DNA from: an uncultured Pseudomonas sp.
GTDB lineage: Bacteria > Pseudomonadota > Gammaproteobacteria > Pseudomonadales > Pseudomonadaceae
Direction: 5' to 3'
Length of the DNA stretch: 64,000 bases
Assembly (NCBI RefSeq): GCF_943846705.1
Contig: NZ_OX044366.1
Coordinates: 1,488,001-1,552,000, forward strand
The notes beneath the pieces were generated by a model, which was not told the origin of the DNA, made no database searches, and saw only the letters and a list, made by a program, of their open reading frames with translations. A program made the translations under genes and the position numbers. Positions within the stretch are counted from its first letter, which is position 1. The number at the start of each line of letters is the position of its first letter. Positions 31,600 through 39,944 of this stretch are shown piece by piece.

Positions 31600-32493
31600 T
31601 TAGCGTGATTCTGGCTGAAAAAGTCGCTGTGCTTCGGCGAAGCAGGCATCGGCTAACGCGGAGCGGGGGGCGCTGCGGCGCATAATCAGCCCCAGCGGGG
31701 CGAGGGTGTGAGCGTCCTCGATGGGCGTCAGCGCCAAGTGTTCGGTGAATTCCGCCAGGCCGCTATTGAGCGGCATGATCGCGCAACACAGCCCGGCGCT
31801 GACGGCTTGCAGCAGTTGATGCACGGCATCGGTTTCCAGCCGTGGGCTGGGCGTCAGGCCGCGCGAGCGGAAGCTGTGGTCGATCGATTGGCGAAAATGC
31901 ATGCCCGCCGAAAGCAGGCCGAGGGGTAACTCAATCAGGCTTTCCCAGCGCAGGGCGGTGCGGGTGAACTGGAAATGCCGGCGGTCATACAGCAGGCCCA
32001 TACGCGTCTCGGCCAACTCCAGGCTGTCGAAGTGTTCACGGTCCAGGCGGTCGAGGTAAGACAGGCCAAGGTCGAGCTGGTTACGCCCCAGCCGCTCAAG
32101 AACCTGCTCACTGCTCAGGGCAAACAACTGAAAGCGCAGCCCGGCATGCTGCTCGGCGAAGAACTGCACCAGGCGCATCGGGTCAAACCCGGCCAGCGGC
32201 ACTACGCCGAGACGTAAGGTGCCGACCAGTTGCCCACGACAGGCCGCCGCTTCGGCATACAGGCCGTCATGCGCGGCCATCAGGCTGCGCGCCCAGGCCA
32301 GAATGCGCTCGCCTTCGGCGCTGAAACCTTCGAAGCGCTGGCCGCGATGCACCAGCTCCAGACCCAGTTCGTCCTCCAGCTGGCGCAGGCGCATCGACAG
32401 GGTTGGCTGGGTGATATGGCAGCGCGCGGCAGCCTGGCCGAAGTGACGGGTCTCATCCAGGGCGATCAGGAATTTCAGCTGTTTGATATCCAC
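31600..32493 (-). CDS. LysR-family transcriptional regulator
   Basis: The 297-residue protein has the LysR helix-turn-helix at residues 3-60 (LKFLIALDETRHFGQAAARCHITQPTLSMRLRQLEDELG) and the periplasmic-binding-like effector domain after about residue 90 (TLRLGVVPLAGFDPMRL). It is encoded upstream of fdhD on the same strand, with a 113-base gap, and so may control the fdhD-ydeP unit; the inducer is unknown. The N terminus and length fit a full-length regulator. Confidence 0.9.
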   Translation of the reverse strand: MDIKQLKFLIALDETRHFGQAAARCHITQPTLSMRLRQLEDELGLELVHRGQRFEGFSAEGERILAWARSLMAAHDGLYAEAAACRGQLVGTLRLGVVPLAGFDPMRLVQFFAEQHAGLRFQLFALSSEQVLERLGRNQLDLGLSYLDRLDREHFDSLELAETRMGLLYDRRHFQFTRTALRWESLIELPLGLLSAGMHFRQSIDHSFRSRGLTPSPRLETDAVHQLLQAVSAGLCCAIMPLNSGLAEFTEHLALTPIEDAHTLAPLGLIMRRSAPRSALADACFAEAQRLFQPESR

Positions 32494-32558
32494 GATGCGT
32501 CCTTAAGGGCCTGTTTGGCAGCGATTCTAGCAGGCGGAGTGCGGGCGCCCGCCGGTCA

Positions 32559-33221
32559 CTACAAACCCTGCAACAGTGCGCGGTAATCTTCGACGGCGGC
32601 AAACTCTTCGGTGTCCTTCGGCGCAGCCTGGCTGTCGGGTTGACGCACGGCCAGCAGGTGGCCGACGCCAAAGCGCCCGGCGCTGCGCAGAATCGGCAAG
32701 CTATCATCGATAAACAGGCTGCGTGCCGGGGTGAACGGGCAATCCTGCTGCAGGGCGTGCCAGAACTGTTGGTCTTCCTTGGGGAAGCCATAGTCGTGGG
32801 AGCTGATCAGCCGGTCGAAATAGGGTGCCAGCTCGATACGCTCCAGCTTCAACGACAGCGAGTCGCGGTGCGCGTTGGTGATCAGCACCACCTGCTTGCC
32901 GGCGTCGCGCAGGGCGCTGATAAAGCTGTCGGCATCCGGGCGCAGGGCGATCAGGTGCGCCACTTCACGCTTGAGCTCGCGGATCGACAGGTCTAGCTCG
33001 CGGCTCCAGAAGTCCGTGCAATACCAGTTGAGGGTGCCGGCGTGCTCACGGAATAACGGCAGCAGTTCGGCGTCGGCCAGGGCGCGGCTGATGCCGTGGT
33101 GTTCGGCATAGCGCTGCGGCAGATGCTGCAACCAGAAGTGGTTGTCGAAGTGCAGGTCGAGCAGGGTGCCGTCCATATCCAGCAGGACGGTGTCGATGGC
33201 GTTCCAGGGCAAGGCGGGCAT
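32559..33221 (-). CDS. HAD-family hydrolase (YrfG-like nucleotidase)
   Basis: The start at 33221 is chosen because the product then begins MPALPWNAIDTVLLDMDGTLLDL, the first HAD motif (D-x-D-G-T). Further upstream the frame is not conserved and overlaps the nudE promoter. The 220-residue protein also has HAD motif II (VLITNAHRDS) and the acidic motif IV (SLFIDDSLPIL). YrfG in E. coli is a GMP/IMP nucleotidase; the same substrate is plausible. The gene is divergent from nudE, as I recall for the equivalent pair in P. aeruginosa. Confidence 0.88.
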   Translation of the reverse strand: MPALPWNAIDTVLLDMDGTLLDLHFDNHFWLQHLPQRYAEHHGISRALADAELLPLFREHAGTLNWYCTDFWSRELDLSIRELKREVAHLIALRPDADSFISALRDAGKQVVLITNAHRDSLSLKLERIELAPYFDRLISSHDYGFPKEDQQFWHALQQDCPFTPARSLFIDDSLPILRSAGRFGVGHLLAVRQPDSQAAPKDTEEFAAVEDYRALLQGL

Positions 33222-33353
33222 GCGGGCTCTTCGGTCTGATGCGCAGGAAAGGGCGATTTGCGCCGTTGACGTCGAGATCGCGCAATCTCCTCCGCGGATA
33301 ATAGGAAAAGGCGCGTTATGATAACCCGCTACGTCCTGCCCAGGAGCTATCCC

Positions 33354-33920
33354 ATGCGTCAGAAGCCCACCGTACTCGCTCGCGAAATCGTCGCCAGCAG
33401 CCGCCTGTTTCGTGTTGAGGAGCTGCAGCTGCGCTTCAGCAATGGCGTGGAGCGCACCTACGAGCGGTTGGTGGGCAAGGGTTCGGGCTATGGCGCGGTA
33501 ATGATCGTGGCGATGGTGGATGCCGAACATGCCCTGCTGGTCGAGGAGTATTGCGGCGGCACCGATGACTATCAGCTGTCGCTGCCCAAGGGCCTGATTG
33601 AGCCGGGTGAAGACGTGCTGGACGCGGCCAATCGTGAGCTTAAGGAGGAAGCCGGTTTCGGCGCGCGGCATCTGGAGCTTCTCACCGAGTTGAGCCTGTC
33701 GCCCGGTTATATGAGCCAGAAGATTCAGGTGGTGCTGGCTCAGAACCTCTATGAGGAGCGCCTGCCCGGCGACGAACCAGAGCCGATGCGCGTCGATAAA
33801 ACCAACCTGCGCGAGCTGAGCAGCCTGATTCAGCAGCCGCAGTTCACCGAGGGCCGTGCCCTGGCGGCGCTGTATCTGGTCCGCGACCTACTAACGCAAC
33901 GTGGAGAGTTCCAGCCGTGA
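33354..33920 (+). CDS. nudE: ADP-sugar/ADP compounds hydrolase NudE
   Basis: The 188-residue Nudix hydrolase has the box GLIEPGEDVLDAANRELKEEAGF (G-x5-E-x7-R-E-L-x-E-E-x-G-F, near residues 83-105), with all metal-binding glutamates present. NudE cleaves ADP-ribose, Ap3A and NADH-like compounds. The start at 33354 follows CAGGAG with suitable spacing; an in-frame ATG 36 bases upstream has no ribosome site. It overlaps cysQ by four bases (GTGA), a stable pairing in pseudomonads. Confidence 0.93.
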   Translation: MRQKPTVLAREIVASSRLFRVEELQLRFSNGVERTYERLVGKGSGYGAVMIVAMVDAEHALLVEEYCGGTDDYQLSLPKGLIEPGEDVLDAANRELKEEAGFGARHLELLTELSLSPGYMSQKIQVVLAQNLYEERLPGDEPEPMRVDKTNLRELSSLIQQPQFTEGRALAALYLVRDLLTQRGEFQP

Positions 33921-34738
33921 GCCATCCCCTGATTCCGGCGGTGATCGAACTGGTGCGCCAGGCCGGTGCCGCGACCCTGCCTCACTGGCGTGCCAATGTG
34001 ACGGTCAATGAGAAAGCCGACGCCTCGCCGGTGACCGCCGCCGATCTGGCCGCGCACCATATCCTTAACGATGGCCTGCTGGCCCTCGCCCCGCATATCC
34101 CGGTGCTGTCCGAGGAGGCGGCTGACATTGCCCTGAGCGAGCGCGCGCAGTGGAGTTCCTGGTGGCTGGTCGATCCGCTGGACGGCACCAAGGAATTTAT
34201 CGCCGGTAGCGAGGAGTTCACCGTCAATGTGGCGCTGATTGAGCACGGTCGGGTGGTGTTTGGCGTGGTTGGCATTCCCGCCACTGGCCTGTGTTATTAC
34301 GGCGGCGCTGGCCTGGGTGCCTGGCGTGACAGTGCGGGCGCTGTGCAGGCCTCGATCAGTGTGCGCTTGGCCCCGCAGGAAGCCTTTACCCTGGTCGCCA
34401 GTCGCCGCCATTCCAGCCCCGCGCAAGAGGCCTTGCTGGCCGGCTTGAGTGAGCGTTTTGGCGACCTGCAATTGGCCAGCGTCGGCAGCTCGCTGAAATT
34501 CTGCCTGCTCGCCGAGGGCAATGCCGACTGTTATCCCCGCCTGGCGCCGACCTCGCAGTGGGATACTGCTGCGGCTCAGGGCGTACTGGAAGGTGCGGGG
34601 GGCGAGGTGCTGACGCTGCAAGGCGAGGCGCTGACCTATGAAGCGCGGGAGTCGTTGCTTAATCCGTACTTTCTCGCGCTACCGGCGGCCGCTGAGTGGC
34701 GTGAAGAGCTGATCCAGCTGGCTCGGGCGCTGGATTAA
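33917..34738 (+). CDS. cysQ: CysQ, 3'(2'),5'-bisphosphate nucleotidase
   Basis: The 273-residue protein of the inositol-monophosphatase superfamily removes the 3' phosphate from adenosine 3',5'-bisphosphate, the by-product of sulfate assimilation. Metal-binding motifs are visible: LSEEAADI (residues 67-74) and WLVDPLDGTKEFI (residues 92-104), and the C-terminal WDTAAAQGVLEGAGG motif. The GTG start overlaps the nudE stop, so translation is coupled. A REP-like hairpin element lies just after the gene. Confidence 0.94.
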   Translation: MSHPLIPAVIELVRQAGAATLPHWRANVTVNEKADASPVTAADLAAHHILNDGLLALAPHIPVLSEEAADIALSERAQWSSWWLVDPLDGTKEFIAGSEEFTVNVALIEHGRVVFGVVGIPATGLCYYGGAGLGAWRDSAGAVQASISVRLAPQEAFTLVASRRHSSPAQEALLAGLSERFGDLQLASVGSSLKFCLLAEGNADCYPRLAPTSQWDTAAAQGVLEGAGGEVLTLQGEALTYEARESLLNPYFLALPAAAEWREELIQLARALD

Positions 34739-34759
34739 ACCGGCAACGCAAAACTGTAG

Positions 34760-34791
34760 GATGGGTTAGCCGCGACGCGGCGTAACCCATC
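34760..34791. repeat. REP-like inverted repeat after cysQ
   Basis: GATGGGTTA and TAACCCATC flank a CCGCG-a-CGCGG core, forming one almost continuous hairpin between the convergent cysQ and fabY genes. It resembles dispersed palindromic elements of pseudomonads and shares its GATGGGTT edge with the element at 39757-39837. It may also end transcription from both sides. Confidence 0.55.
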
Positions 34792-34799
34792 ATTGCGGC

Positions 34800-36710
34800 T
34801 CAGTCGAGCATATCGCCGTAACGCGCATCCTTCTTGAACACCAGCGGCTGGGCAAAGCCCGGCACCTTGATCTGCTCGGCGCTGATGCTGATCTGCTGCT
34901 CGTCGATCAGGTCGTTACCGAAGTTATAGATGATCCCCAATTGCCCCAGCAGGGCTTGCGCGTCGTAAGCCTGGGCGGCGGCGCGGGTCGCTTCGCGGCG
35001 CTGCAGGTAGGCGGCAAACGCCGCTTCGCCATGGCGCTTGCGTAGCATGCGCTCGGCCACATGCGGGGCCAGCAGCAGGGCGCTGGCGTTATTGCCGCCA
35101 AAGCCCTTGGAGTTGATAAAGCACACATCCAGTTGCTCAGCTGCACGCGTGCGGTCAGCGGTGGCGAAGCTCAGGTGCTGCTGGTGCACGTCATCCGCCA
35201 CCTTATCGATGGTCTTGATGCCGGGGATAATGCCGTACTTGAAACTGCCTAAAGCAGAGATGACTTGGTCGCCACTGGCCGCGGCCAACGAGTGACCAAC
35301 AAAGGCTTTAACCGCCGTCACGGGCCACTGCTCGATGGCGAAGGTGCTGGCGATCTGGTCGAGAATCACCGACTCGGTCACCCGGTTGGCCGGGGTGCTG
35401 GAGCCGTGGGCGTGGACGAAGCTGCGCTCACGTACAGCTTCGATCCCCAGCAGTTGCACGGCGCTGGCCACGGCCTTGGCCACCGTCAGGTAGTTGCCGG
35501 GGCCGGGGGCGGAAATGGATTTCTTGAAGCCGTCGGCATTGATAAACACATCCGGCACCGCGCCGTGAATGTCTGCGCCCAGTTGCAGCGCCAGCTCATC
35601 ATCCATCAGCACCACGAACTGGCAGGCTTCGGCCAGGGTGAAGCCGCAGTTCTCACCGAACGGGCGGCTGGCACGGCGGAAGTCCACGTCATCGCTGCCC
35701 TGGATCTGCCGTAGGCCATCCTCGGTGGCCAGCGCGCCCATGGCGCCGTAGCCCTCGATGCACTCCTGGTTGATCGGCGCTTCGCTGCTGCCGACGATCA
35801 CCACCCGCGCTTTGCCGCTGGCGATCTGTTCGATGCCTTTTTGCAGGTTGTAGAGGAAGCTGGCGCAGGCCCCGGTGATGCTGCCGGTGGTGCCGACACT
35901 GCCGAGCACGTAGGCATTAATAAAGTCCGCCGACATGGTGTTGAGGCCCAGGGCCAGCTGTTTGGCGGTGACGCGGCCGCCCTTGAGGCGGGACTGCATT
36001 AGGCCGCCGAAGCCGTTTTCGTCGAGCTGGCTCATGATGCAGCTGGAGAAGACCGCGACTTCGTCGGGGGCCACGTGCTGCATGATGGTTTGCCAGTCGA
36101 TGCCGGTGGCGCGCAGGGCATCGGTGACGCCGACTATGGTCATGGCCAGGCCGCGCGGGTGGAAGCGTGCGTTGTACAGCTCGCTCGGCTCGAAACCCGT
36201 GGGCAATTGCCCGGCGGATTTCACCGGCAGGGCGCGGTAGCTGTCGACCTTGAACTCGCAGTTGTCATGCAGGGTGACCAGCACTTCGGTGGCGTTCAAT
36301 TCGTCCACCGCCCAGTCCGACGGCAGTGGGTCCGGTAGGTGCTTGCGCAGGGTGATAAAGCTCAGCGGCTGGCCGGCAGTGGCGCTGATGTCGATGGTCT
36401 TCTGCCAGTGCGCGGCGTCGGGGTCGAGGTGCTGTTTCTCGATGCGTCGCACCAGCGTCGAGGCGATGATCTGCTCGGCGAAGCGGCTGTCGATGTCGGC
36501 CAGGCTGAGGCTGTTGCCCTGCTCGTCCTGGTAGTCGCCATTAACCACCTTGACCAGTTTCATCATCACCGCCAGGCCCGCGAGGGTCTGCTGGCGTGCT
36601 GGAGTGTCCATGGATTCCAGCACCGTGCGGCGGAAACCATGATGGAAGGAGCTACGCCCGGCTGCGTTATAGCCACCAAAACCAACGATCACAGGTAAGC
36701 GTGAGGTCAC
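34800..36710 (-). CDS. fabY: FabY-type beta-ketoacyl-ACP synthase
   Basis: The GTG start at 36710 is selected because AAGGAG stands eight bases before it; the frame upstream is not protein-like. The 636-residue protein matches the pseudomonad FabY family, which condenses acetyl-CoA with malonyl-ACP to start fatty-acid synthesis. The ketosynthase triad is visible: Cys282 in TGACASF, His435 in HAHGSSTP and His473 in VGHSLAAASG. FabY differs from FabB/F by its longer N-terminal region (about 170 residues before the thiolase fold) and its size, both seen here. Its position next to cysQ, nudE and the HAD gene is the same as I recall for PA5174. FabY is the main initiating ketosynthase in P. aeruginosa; it is likely to be so here. 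Confidence 0.92.
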   Translation of the reverse strand: MTSRLPVIVGFGGYNAAGRSSFHHGFRRTVLESMDTPARQQTLAGLAVMMKLVKVVNGDYQDEQGNSLSLADIDSRFAEQIIASTLVRRIEKQHLDPDAAHWQKTIDISATAGQPLSFITLRKHLPDPLPSDWAVDELNATEVLVTLHDNCEFKVDSYRALPVKSAGQLPTGFEPSELYNARFHPRGLAMTIVGVTDALRATGIDWQTIMQHVAPDEVAVFSSCIMSQLDENGFGGLMQSRLKGGRVTAKQLALGLNTMSADFINAYVLGSVGTTGSITGACASFLYNLQKGIEQIASGKARVVIVGSSEAPINQECIEGYGAMGALATEDGLRQIQGSDDVDFRRASRPFGENCGFTLAEACQFVVLMDDELALQLGADIHGAVPDVFINADGFKKSISAPGPGNYLTVAKAVASAVQLLGIEAVRERSFVHAHGSSTPANRVTESVILDQIASTFAIEQWPVTAVKAFVGHSLAAASGDQVISALGSFKYGIIPGIKTIDKVADDVHQQHLSFATADRTRAAEQLDVCFINSKGFGGNNASALLLAPHVAERMLRKRHGEAAFAAYLQRREATRAAAQAYDAQALLGQLGIIYNFGNDLIDEQQISISAEQIKVPGFAQPLVFKKDARYGDMLD

Positions 36711-36953
36711 TCGATAACTCCTTGAAAAGATAACGCCGGACAAGCGCAGATGAAGCGATGGCAGCTTGTCCTGGTTGCTGGGGCGCCCTGCGGCGGGTGT
36801 TCCGCTTCGTTCAGGCGCTCAGCATGGCTGTGCAGATGCCTATGCTGACGTGGTTGCTGACCTGTGAGTCACGGTTTCGACCAAGGTAGAACATCACTAA
36901 AACCCTACCGCTGCTATGGTTTCTGCAGTCCAAGGTCCTGCTGGAGAATAACA

Positions 36954-38603
36954 ATGCACAGCGTCAATCCTTACGAATACGGCATGCCGCGCGATGCGGC
37001 GAATTTTCAAGCGCTCAGCCCATTGAGCTTTCTTGAGCGCGCCGCCAGTGTTTATCCGCAGCGCCTGGCGCTGATCAATGGCAGCCAGCGTCAGACCTGG
37101 GGTGAAACCTACAGCCGGAGTATTCGTTTGGCCTCGGCCCTGGCCCAGCGCGGCATTAGCCTGGGCGATACCGTCGCGGTGATCGCGCCCAACGGCCCGG
37201 CGATGTTCGAGGCGCACTTTGGTGTGCCGATGTGTGGCGCGGTGCTGAATGCCATCAACACCCGTCTGGATGCCGAAGCCATTGCCTTTATCCTGCAACA
37301 CGGCGAGGCCAAGGTGTTGCTGGTGGATAAGGAGTTCGGCGAGTTGGCTCAGCGCGTGGTCGGGCACTTGCCGCAGCCACCTCTGGTGATCGGCATCGAC
37401 GACCCGGAATATGCAGGCGGCTTGCTGATCGGCCAACTGGATTACGAGGCACTACTGGCCGAAGGCGACGCCGATTACGCCTGGCAGTTGCCGGCAGACG
37501 AATGGCAGGCGATCTCCCTCAACTACACCTCCGGCACCACCGGCAACCCCAAGGGCGTGGTGTATCACCACCGCGGCGCGCATCTGAATGCGCTGTCCAA
37601 TGCCATGTGCTGGGACATGAGTCGCTTCCCGGTGTACCTGTGGACGCTGCCGATGTTCCACTGCAATGGTTGGTGTTTCCCCTGGGCGCTGGCCGCTTAT
37701 GTTGGGGTGAACGTATGCCTGCGCCATGTCCGCGCCGAGGCGATTTATCCGGCGATCGCCGAGCATGGCGTCGATCATTTCTGTGGCGCGCCCATCGTGC
37801 TGAACATGCTGGCCAACGCCGGTGATGAGTTGAAGGCGCTGAAAACCCAGCCGGTCAAGGTACTCACCGCCGGAGCGGCGCCGCCGGCGGCGGTGATCGA
37901 GGCCATGGAGGCGCTGGAATTTCGCGTCACCCACGTTTACGGCCTGACCGAAACCTACGGCCCCAGCGTGGCCTGTGAATGGAAAAGCGAGTGGGACAGC
38001 GAAACCCCGGAGCAGCGCGCTCGCCTGAAGTCCCGCCAGGGTGTGCGTGCGCCTTTGCTCGACGGCCTGATGGTGGCGGACCCTGACACCTTGCAGCCAG
38101 TGCCGAAGGATGGGCAGAGCATTGGTGAAATCATGATGCGCGGTAACGTGGTGATGAAGGGCTACCTGAAGAACCCCACAGCCACCGCCGAGGCCTTTGC
38201 CGGTGGCTGGTTTCACTCCGGCGACCTGGCGGTGTGGCATGCCGATGGCTATGTGGAGATCAAGGATCGCTCCAAGGACATCATCATTTCCGGCGGCGAG
38301 AACATTTCCTCCATCGAAGTGGAAGATGTGCTGTACCGCCATCCGCTGATTCTTGAGGCGGCGGTGGTGGCCATGGCTCACGTCAAATGGGGCGAAACAC
38401 CCTGCGCCTTCGTCACCCTCAAGCCGGGAGCCGAGCTGACGTCCGAGGAGCTGATCAGCTTTTGTCAGCAGCGTTTGGCGCGCTTCAAGGTGCCAGGTTG
38501 TGTGGTGTTCAGTGATTTGCCGAAAACCAGCACCGGCAAGGTGCAGAAATTTGTCCTGCGTGAGCAGGCCAAAGCATTGGCCGCACAGCAGGCGGTAGCC
38601 TGA
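36954..38603 (+). CDS. Acyl-CoA synthetase (AMP-binding, AlkK-like)
   Basis: The 549-residue protein has the adenylate-forming motif NYTSGTTGNPKGVVYHH (about residues 187-203), the VTHVYGLTETYGP motif near 325, and the C-terminal DRSKDIIISGGENISSIEVEDVLYRHP hinge with catalytic lysine in STGKVQKF near the end. It should activate medium- or long-chain fatty acids to acyl-CoA. GGAG precedes the chosen ATG. The gene is divergent from fabY across 243 bases, so fatty-acid activation and initiation are encoded back to back. Exact chain-length preference is unknown. Confidence 0.9.
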   Translation: MHSVNPYEYGMPRDAANFQALSPLSFLERAASVYPQRLALINGSQRQTWGETYSRSIRLASALAQRGISLGDTVAVIAPNGPAMFEAHFGVPMCGAVLNAINTRLDAEAIAFILQHGEAKVLLVDKEFGELAQRVVGHLPQPPLVIGIDDPEYAGGLLIGQLDYEALLAEGDADYAWQLPADEWQAISLNYTSGTTGNPKGVVYHHRGAHLNALSNAMCWDMSRFPVYLWTLPMFHCNGWCFPWALAAYVGVNVCLRHVRAEAIYPAIAEHGVDHFCGAPIVLNMLANAGDELKALKTQPVKVLTAGAAPPAAVIEAMEALEFRVTHVYGLTETYGPSVACEWKSEWDSETPEQRARLKSRQGVRAPLLDGLMVADPDTLQPVPKDGQSIGEIMMRGNVVMKGYLKNPTATAEAFAGGWFHSGDLAVWHADGYVEIKDRSKDIIISGGENISSIEVEDVLYRHPLILEAAVVAMAHVKWGETPCAFVTLKPGAELTSEELISFCQQRLARFKVPGCVVFSDLPKTSTGKVQKFVLREQAKALAAQQAVA

Positions 38604-38674
38604 GGTTCTGCCTGCCTCTGCCTGGCCTGATCTGATGAGAAATTGAAGGCGCTTGTTACAGGTTTAAGCGGATA

Positions 38675-38725
38675 ACGAGTTGAGAAACTAAATGCCATTC
38701 ACTACTATTTGGTAACTCAACTCGT
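38675..38725. promoter_or_regulatory. Inverted repeat (10-bp perfect arms) straddling the promoter
   Basis: ACGAGTTGAG and CTCAACTCGT are exact inverted copies separated by 31 bases, extendable to 16-base imperfect arms. Because they flank the promoter, they could be paired operator half-sites or fold the leader RNA. Confidence 0.55.
38680..38708 (+). promoter_or_regulatory. Sigma-70 promoter for the ferric-iron transport genes, flanked by an inverted repeat
   Basis: TTGAGA and TACTAT are 17 bases apart, 39 bases before the start of the binding-protein gene. The -35 lies within the left arm of an inverted repeat (ACGAGTTGAG at 38675-38684) and the right arm (CTCAACTCGT at 38716-38725) lies just after the expected transcription start. 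The match to the -35 and -10 consensus is good. No clear Fur box is visible. Confidence 0.55.
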
Positions 38726-38746
38726 CTATACCAAGAGGCAGTCTCC

Positions 38747-39748
38747 ATGCAGGTAAGCAAGCGTTTATTCGCCGCACTCTCTCTCACGGCGCTGGCCGGC
38801 ACCGTACAGGCCGCCGATGAAGTGGTGGTTTACTCCTCGCGTATCGACGAGCTGATCAAGCCGGTTTTCGATGCCTACACCGCCAAGACCGGTGTCGCGG
38901 TGAAGTTCATTACCGATAAGGAAGCGCCACTGCTGGCGCGCCTGCAGGCCGAAGGGGAAAACACCCCGGCCGATATGCTGATCACCGTGGATGCCGGCAA
39001 TCTTTGGCAGGCCGAGCAGCAGGGCGTGCTCAAGCCGCTGAAGTCCGCAGTGATCGATGCCAACATCCCTGCGCAGTACCGTTCCAGCACCGATAGCTGG
39101 ACCGGCCTGTCGCTGCGTGCGCGGACGATTTTCTATTCCACCGAGCGGGTTCAGCCGAGCGAGCTGTCGACTTACGAAGCCCTGGCCGACAAAAACTGGG
39201 AAGGCCGCCTGTGCCTGCGTACCAGCAAGAAGGTCTACAACCAGTCGCTGACCGCCACCCTGATCGAAACCCACGGCGCGGGCAAGACCGAAGACATCAT
39301 CAAGGGCTGGGTCAATAACCTCGCCACTGATGTCTTCGCCGACGACACCGCGCTGCTGCAGGCCATCGACGCCGGTCAGTGTGATGTCGGCATCACCAAC
39401 ACCTATTACTACGGCCGCCTGCACCAGCAGCAGCCGGACCTGAAAGTGAAGCCGTACTGGCCGAACCAGAATGACCGTGGTGTACACGTCAATCTGGCCG
39501 GTGCCGGCGTGACCAAGCATGCACCGCATGCCGACGCGGCGCAGAAACTGCTGGAGTGGATGACCACCGAAGAGGCTCAGGCCCTGTTCGCCGGTCTCAA
39601 TCAGGAGTTCCCGGCTAACCCGAAGGTGCCGGCTTCCAAGGAAGTGCAGGCTTGGGGCAGCTTCAAGGCCGACTCTATCCCGGTTGAAGTGGCCGGCAAG
39701 CGCCAGGCCGAAGCCATCATGCTGATGGATCGCGCCGGCTGGAACTGA
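38747..39748 (+). CDS. Periplasmic ferric-iron-binding protein of an ABC transporter (FbpA/HitA type)
   Basis: The 333-residue protein has a signal peptide (about residues 1-23, ending GTVQAA) and begins its mature part with DEVVVYSSRIDELIKPVFDAY, typical of the FbpA/FutA family. The conserved paired tyrosines that bind iron are present in NTYYYGRL (about residues 219-226), and the QNDRGVHVNLAGAGV stretch follows. It should capture ferric iron in the periplasm and hand it to the permease encoded downstream. A REP-like element and 196 bases separate the two genes. P. aeruginosa has the same pair near PA5216-PA5217 by memory. Confidence 0.9.
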   Translation: MQVSKRLFAALSLTALAGTVQAADEVVVYSSRIDELIKPVFDAYTAKTGVAVKFITDKEAPLLARLQAEGENTPADMLITVDAGNLWQAEQQGVLKPLKSAVIDANIPAQYRSSTDSWTGLSLRARTIFYSTERVQPSELSTYEALADKNWEGRLCLRTSKKVYNQSLTATLIETHGAGKTEDIIKGWVNNLATDVFADDTALLQAIDAGQCDVGITNTYYYGRLHQQQPDLKVKPYWPNQNDRGVHVNLAGAGVTKHAPHADAAQKLLEWMTTEEAQALFAGLNQEFPANPKVPASKEVQAWGSFKADSIPVEVAGKRQAEAIMLMDRAGWN

Positions 39749-39756
39749 TTGCCACG

Positions 39757-39837
39757 CGGAGGATGGGTTGAGACGCAAAGCGTCGATACCCAGCGCGATC
39801 GGATCGATGGGCAGCGCTGCGCTCACCCCATCCTCCG
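39757..39837. repeat. Two-hairpin REP-like element (REPIN-like)
   Basis: CGGAGGATGGGTT and ACCCCATCCTCCG form an outer inverted repeat. Inside it, TGGGT-GACGC pairs with GCGTC-ACCCA, and GATGGG-AGCGC pairs with GCGCT-CCCCATC. It separates the iron-binding protein gene from the permease gene and resembles paired REP sequences of pseudomonads. Confidence 0.6.
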
Positions 39838-39944
39838 GAGCTAGGCCGCGCAATCCACCCGACGTCTGCCGTTATACTCGACGCCCCGGCTTAGTCCGGG
39901 GCGTTGTGTTTCCGCTGCCGAACAAACTGTTTCGAGGATTTTGC

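Noticed and set aside
33222..33671. N-terminal extension of the HAD hydrolase frame up to 33671
   Set aside because: The extension runs antisense through the start of nudE and lacks HAD sequence; the family N terminus begins at 33221.
38653..38676. TTGTTA...GATAAC as a promoter for the iron-binding protein gene
   Set aside because: The spacing of 12 bases is too short; the TTGAGA-N17-TACTAT pair slightly downstream fits far better.
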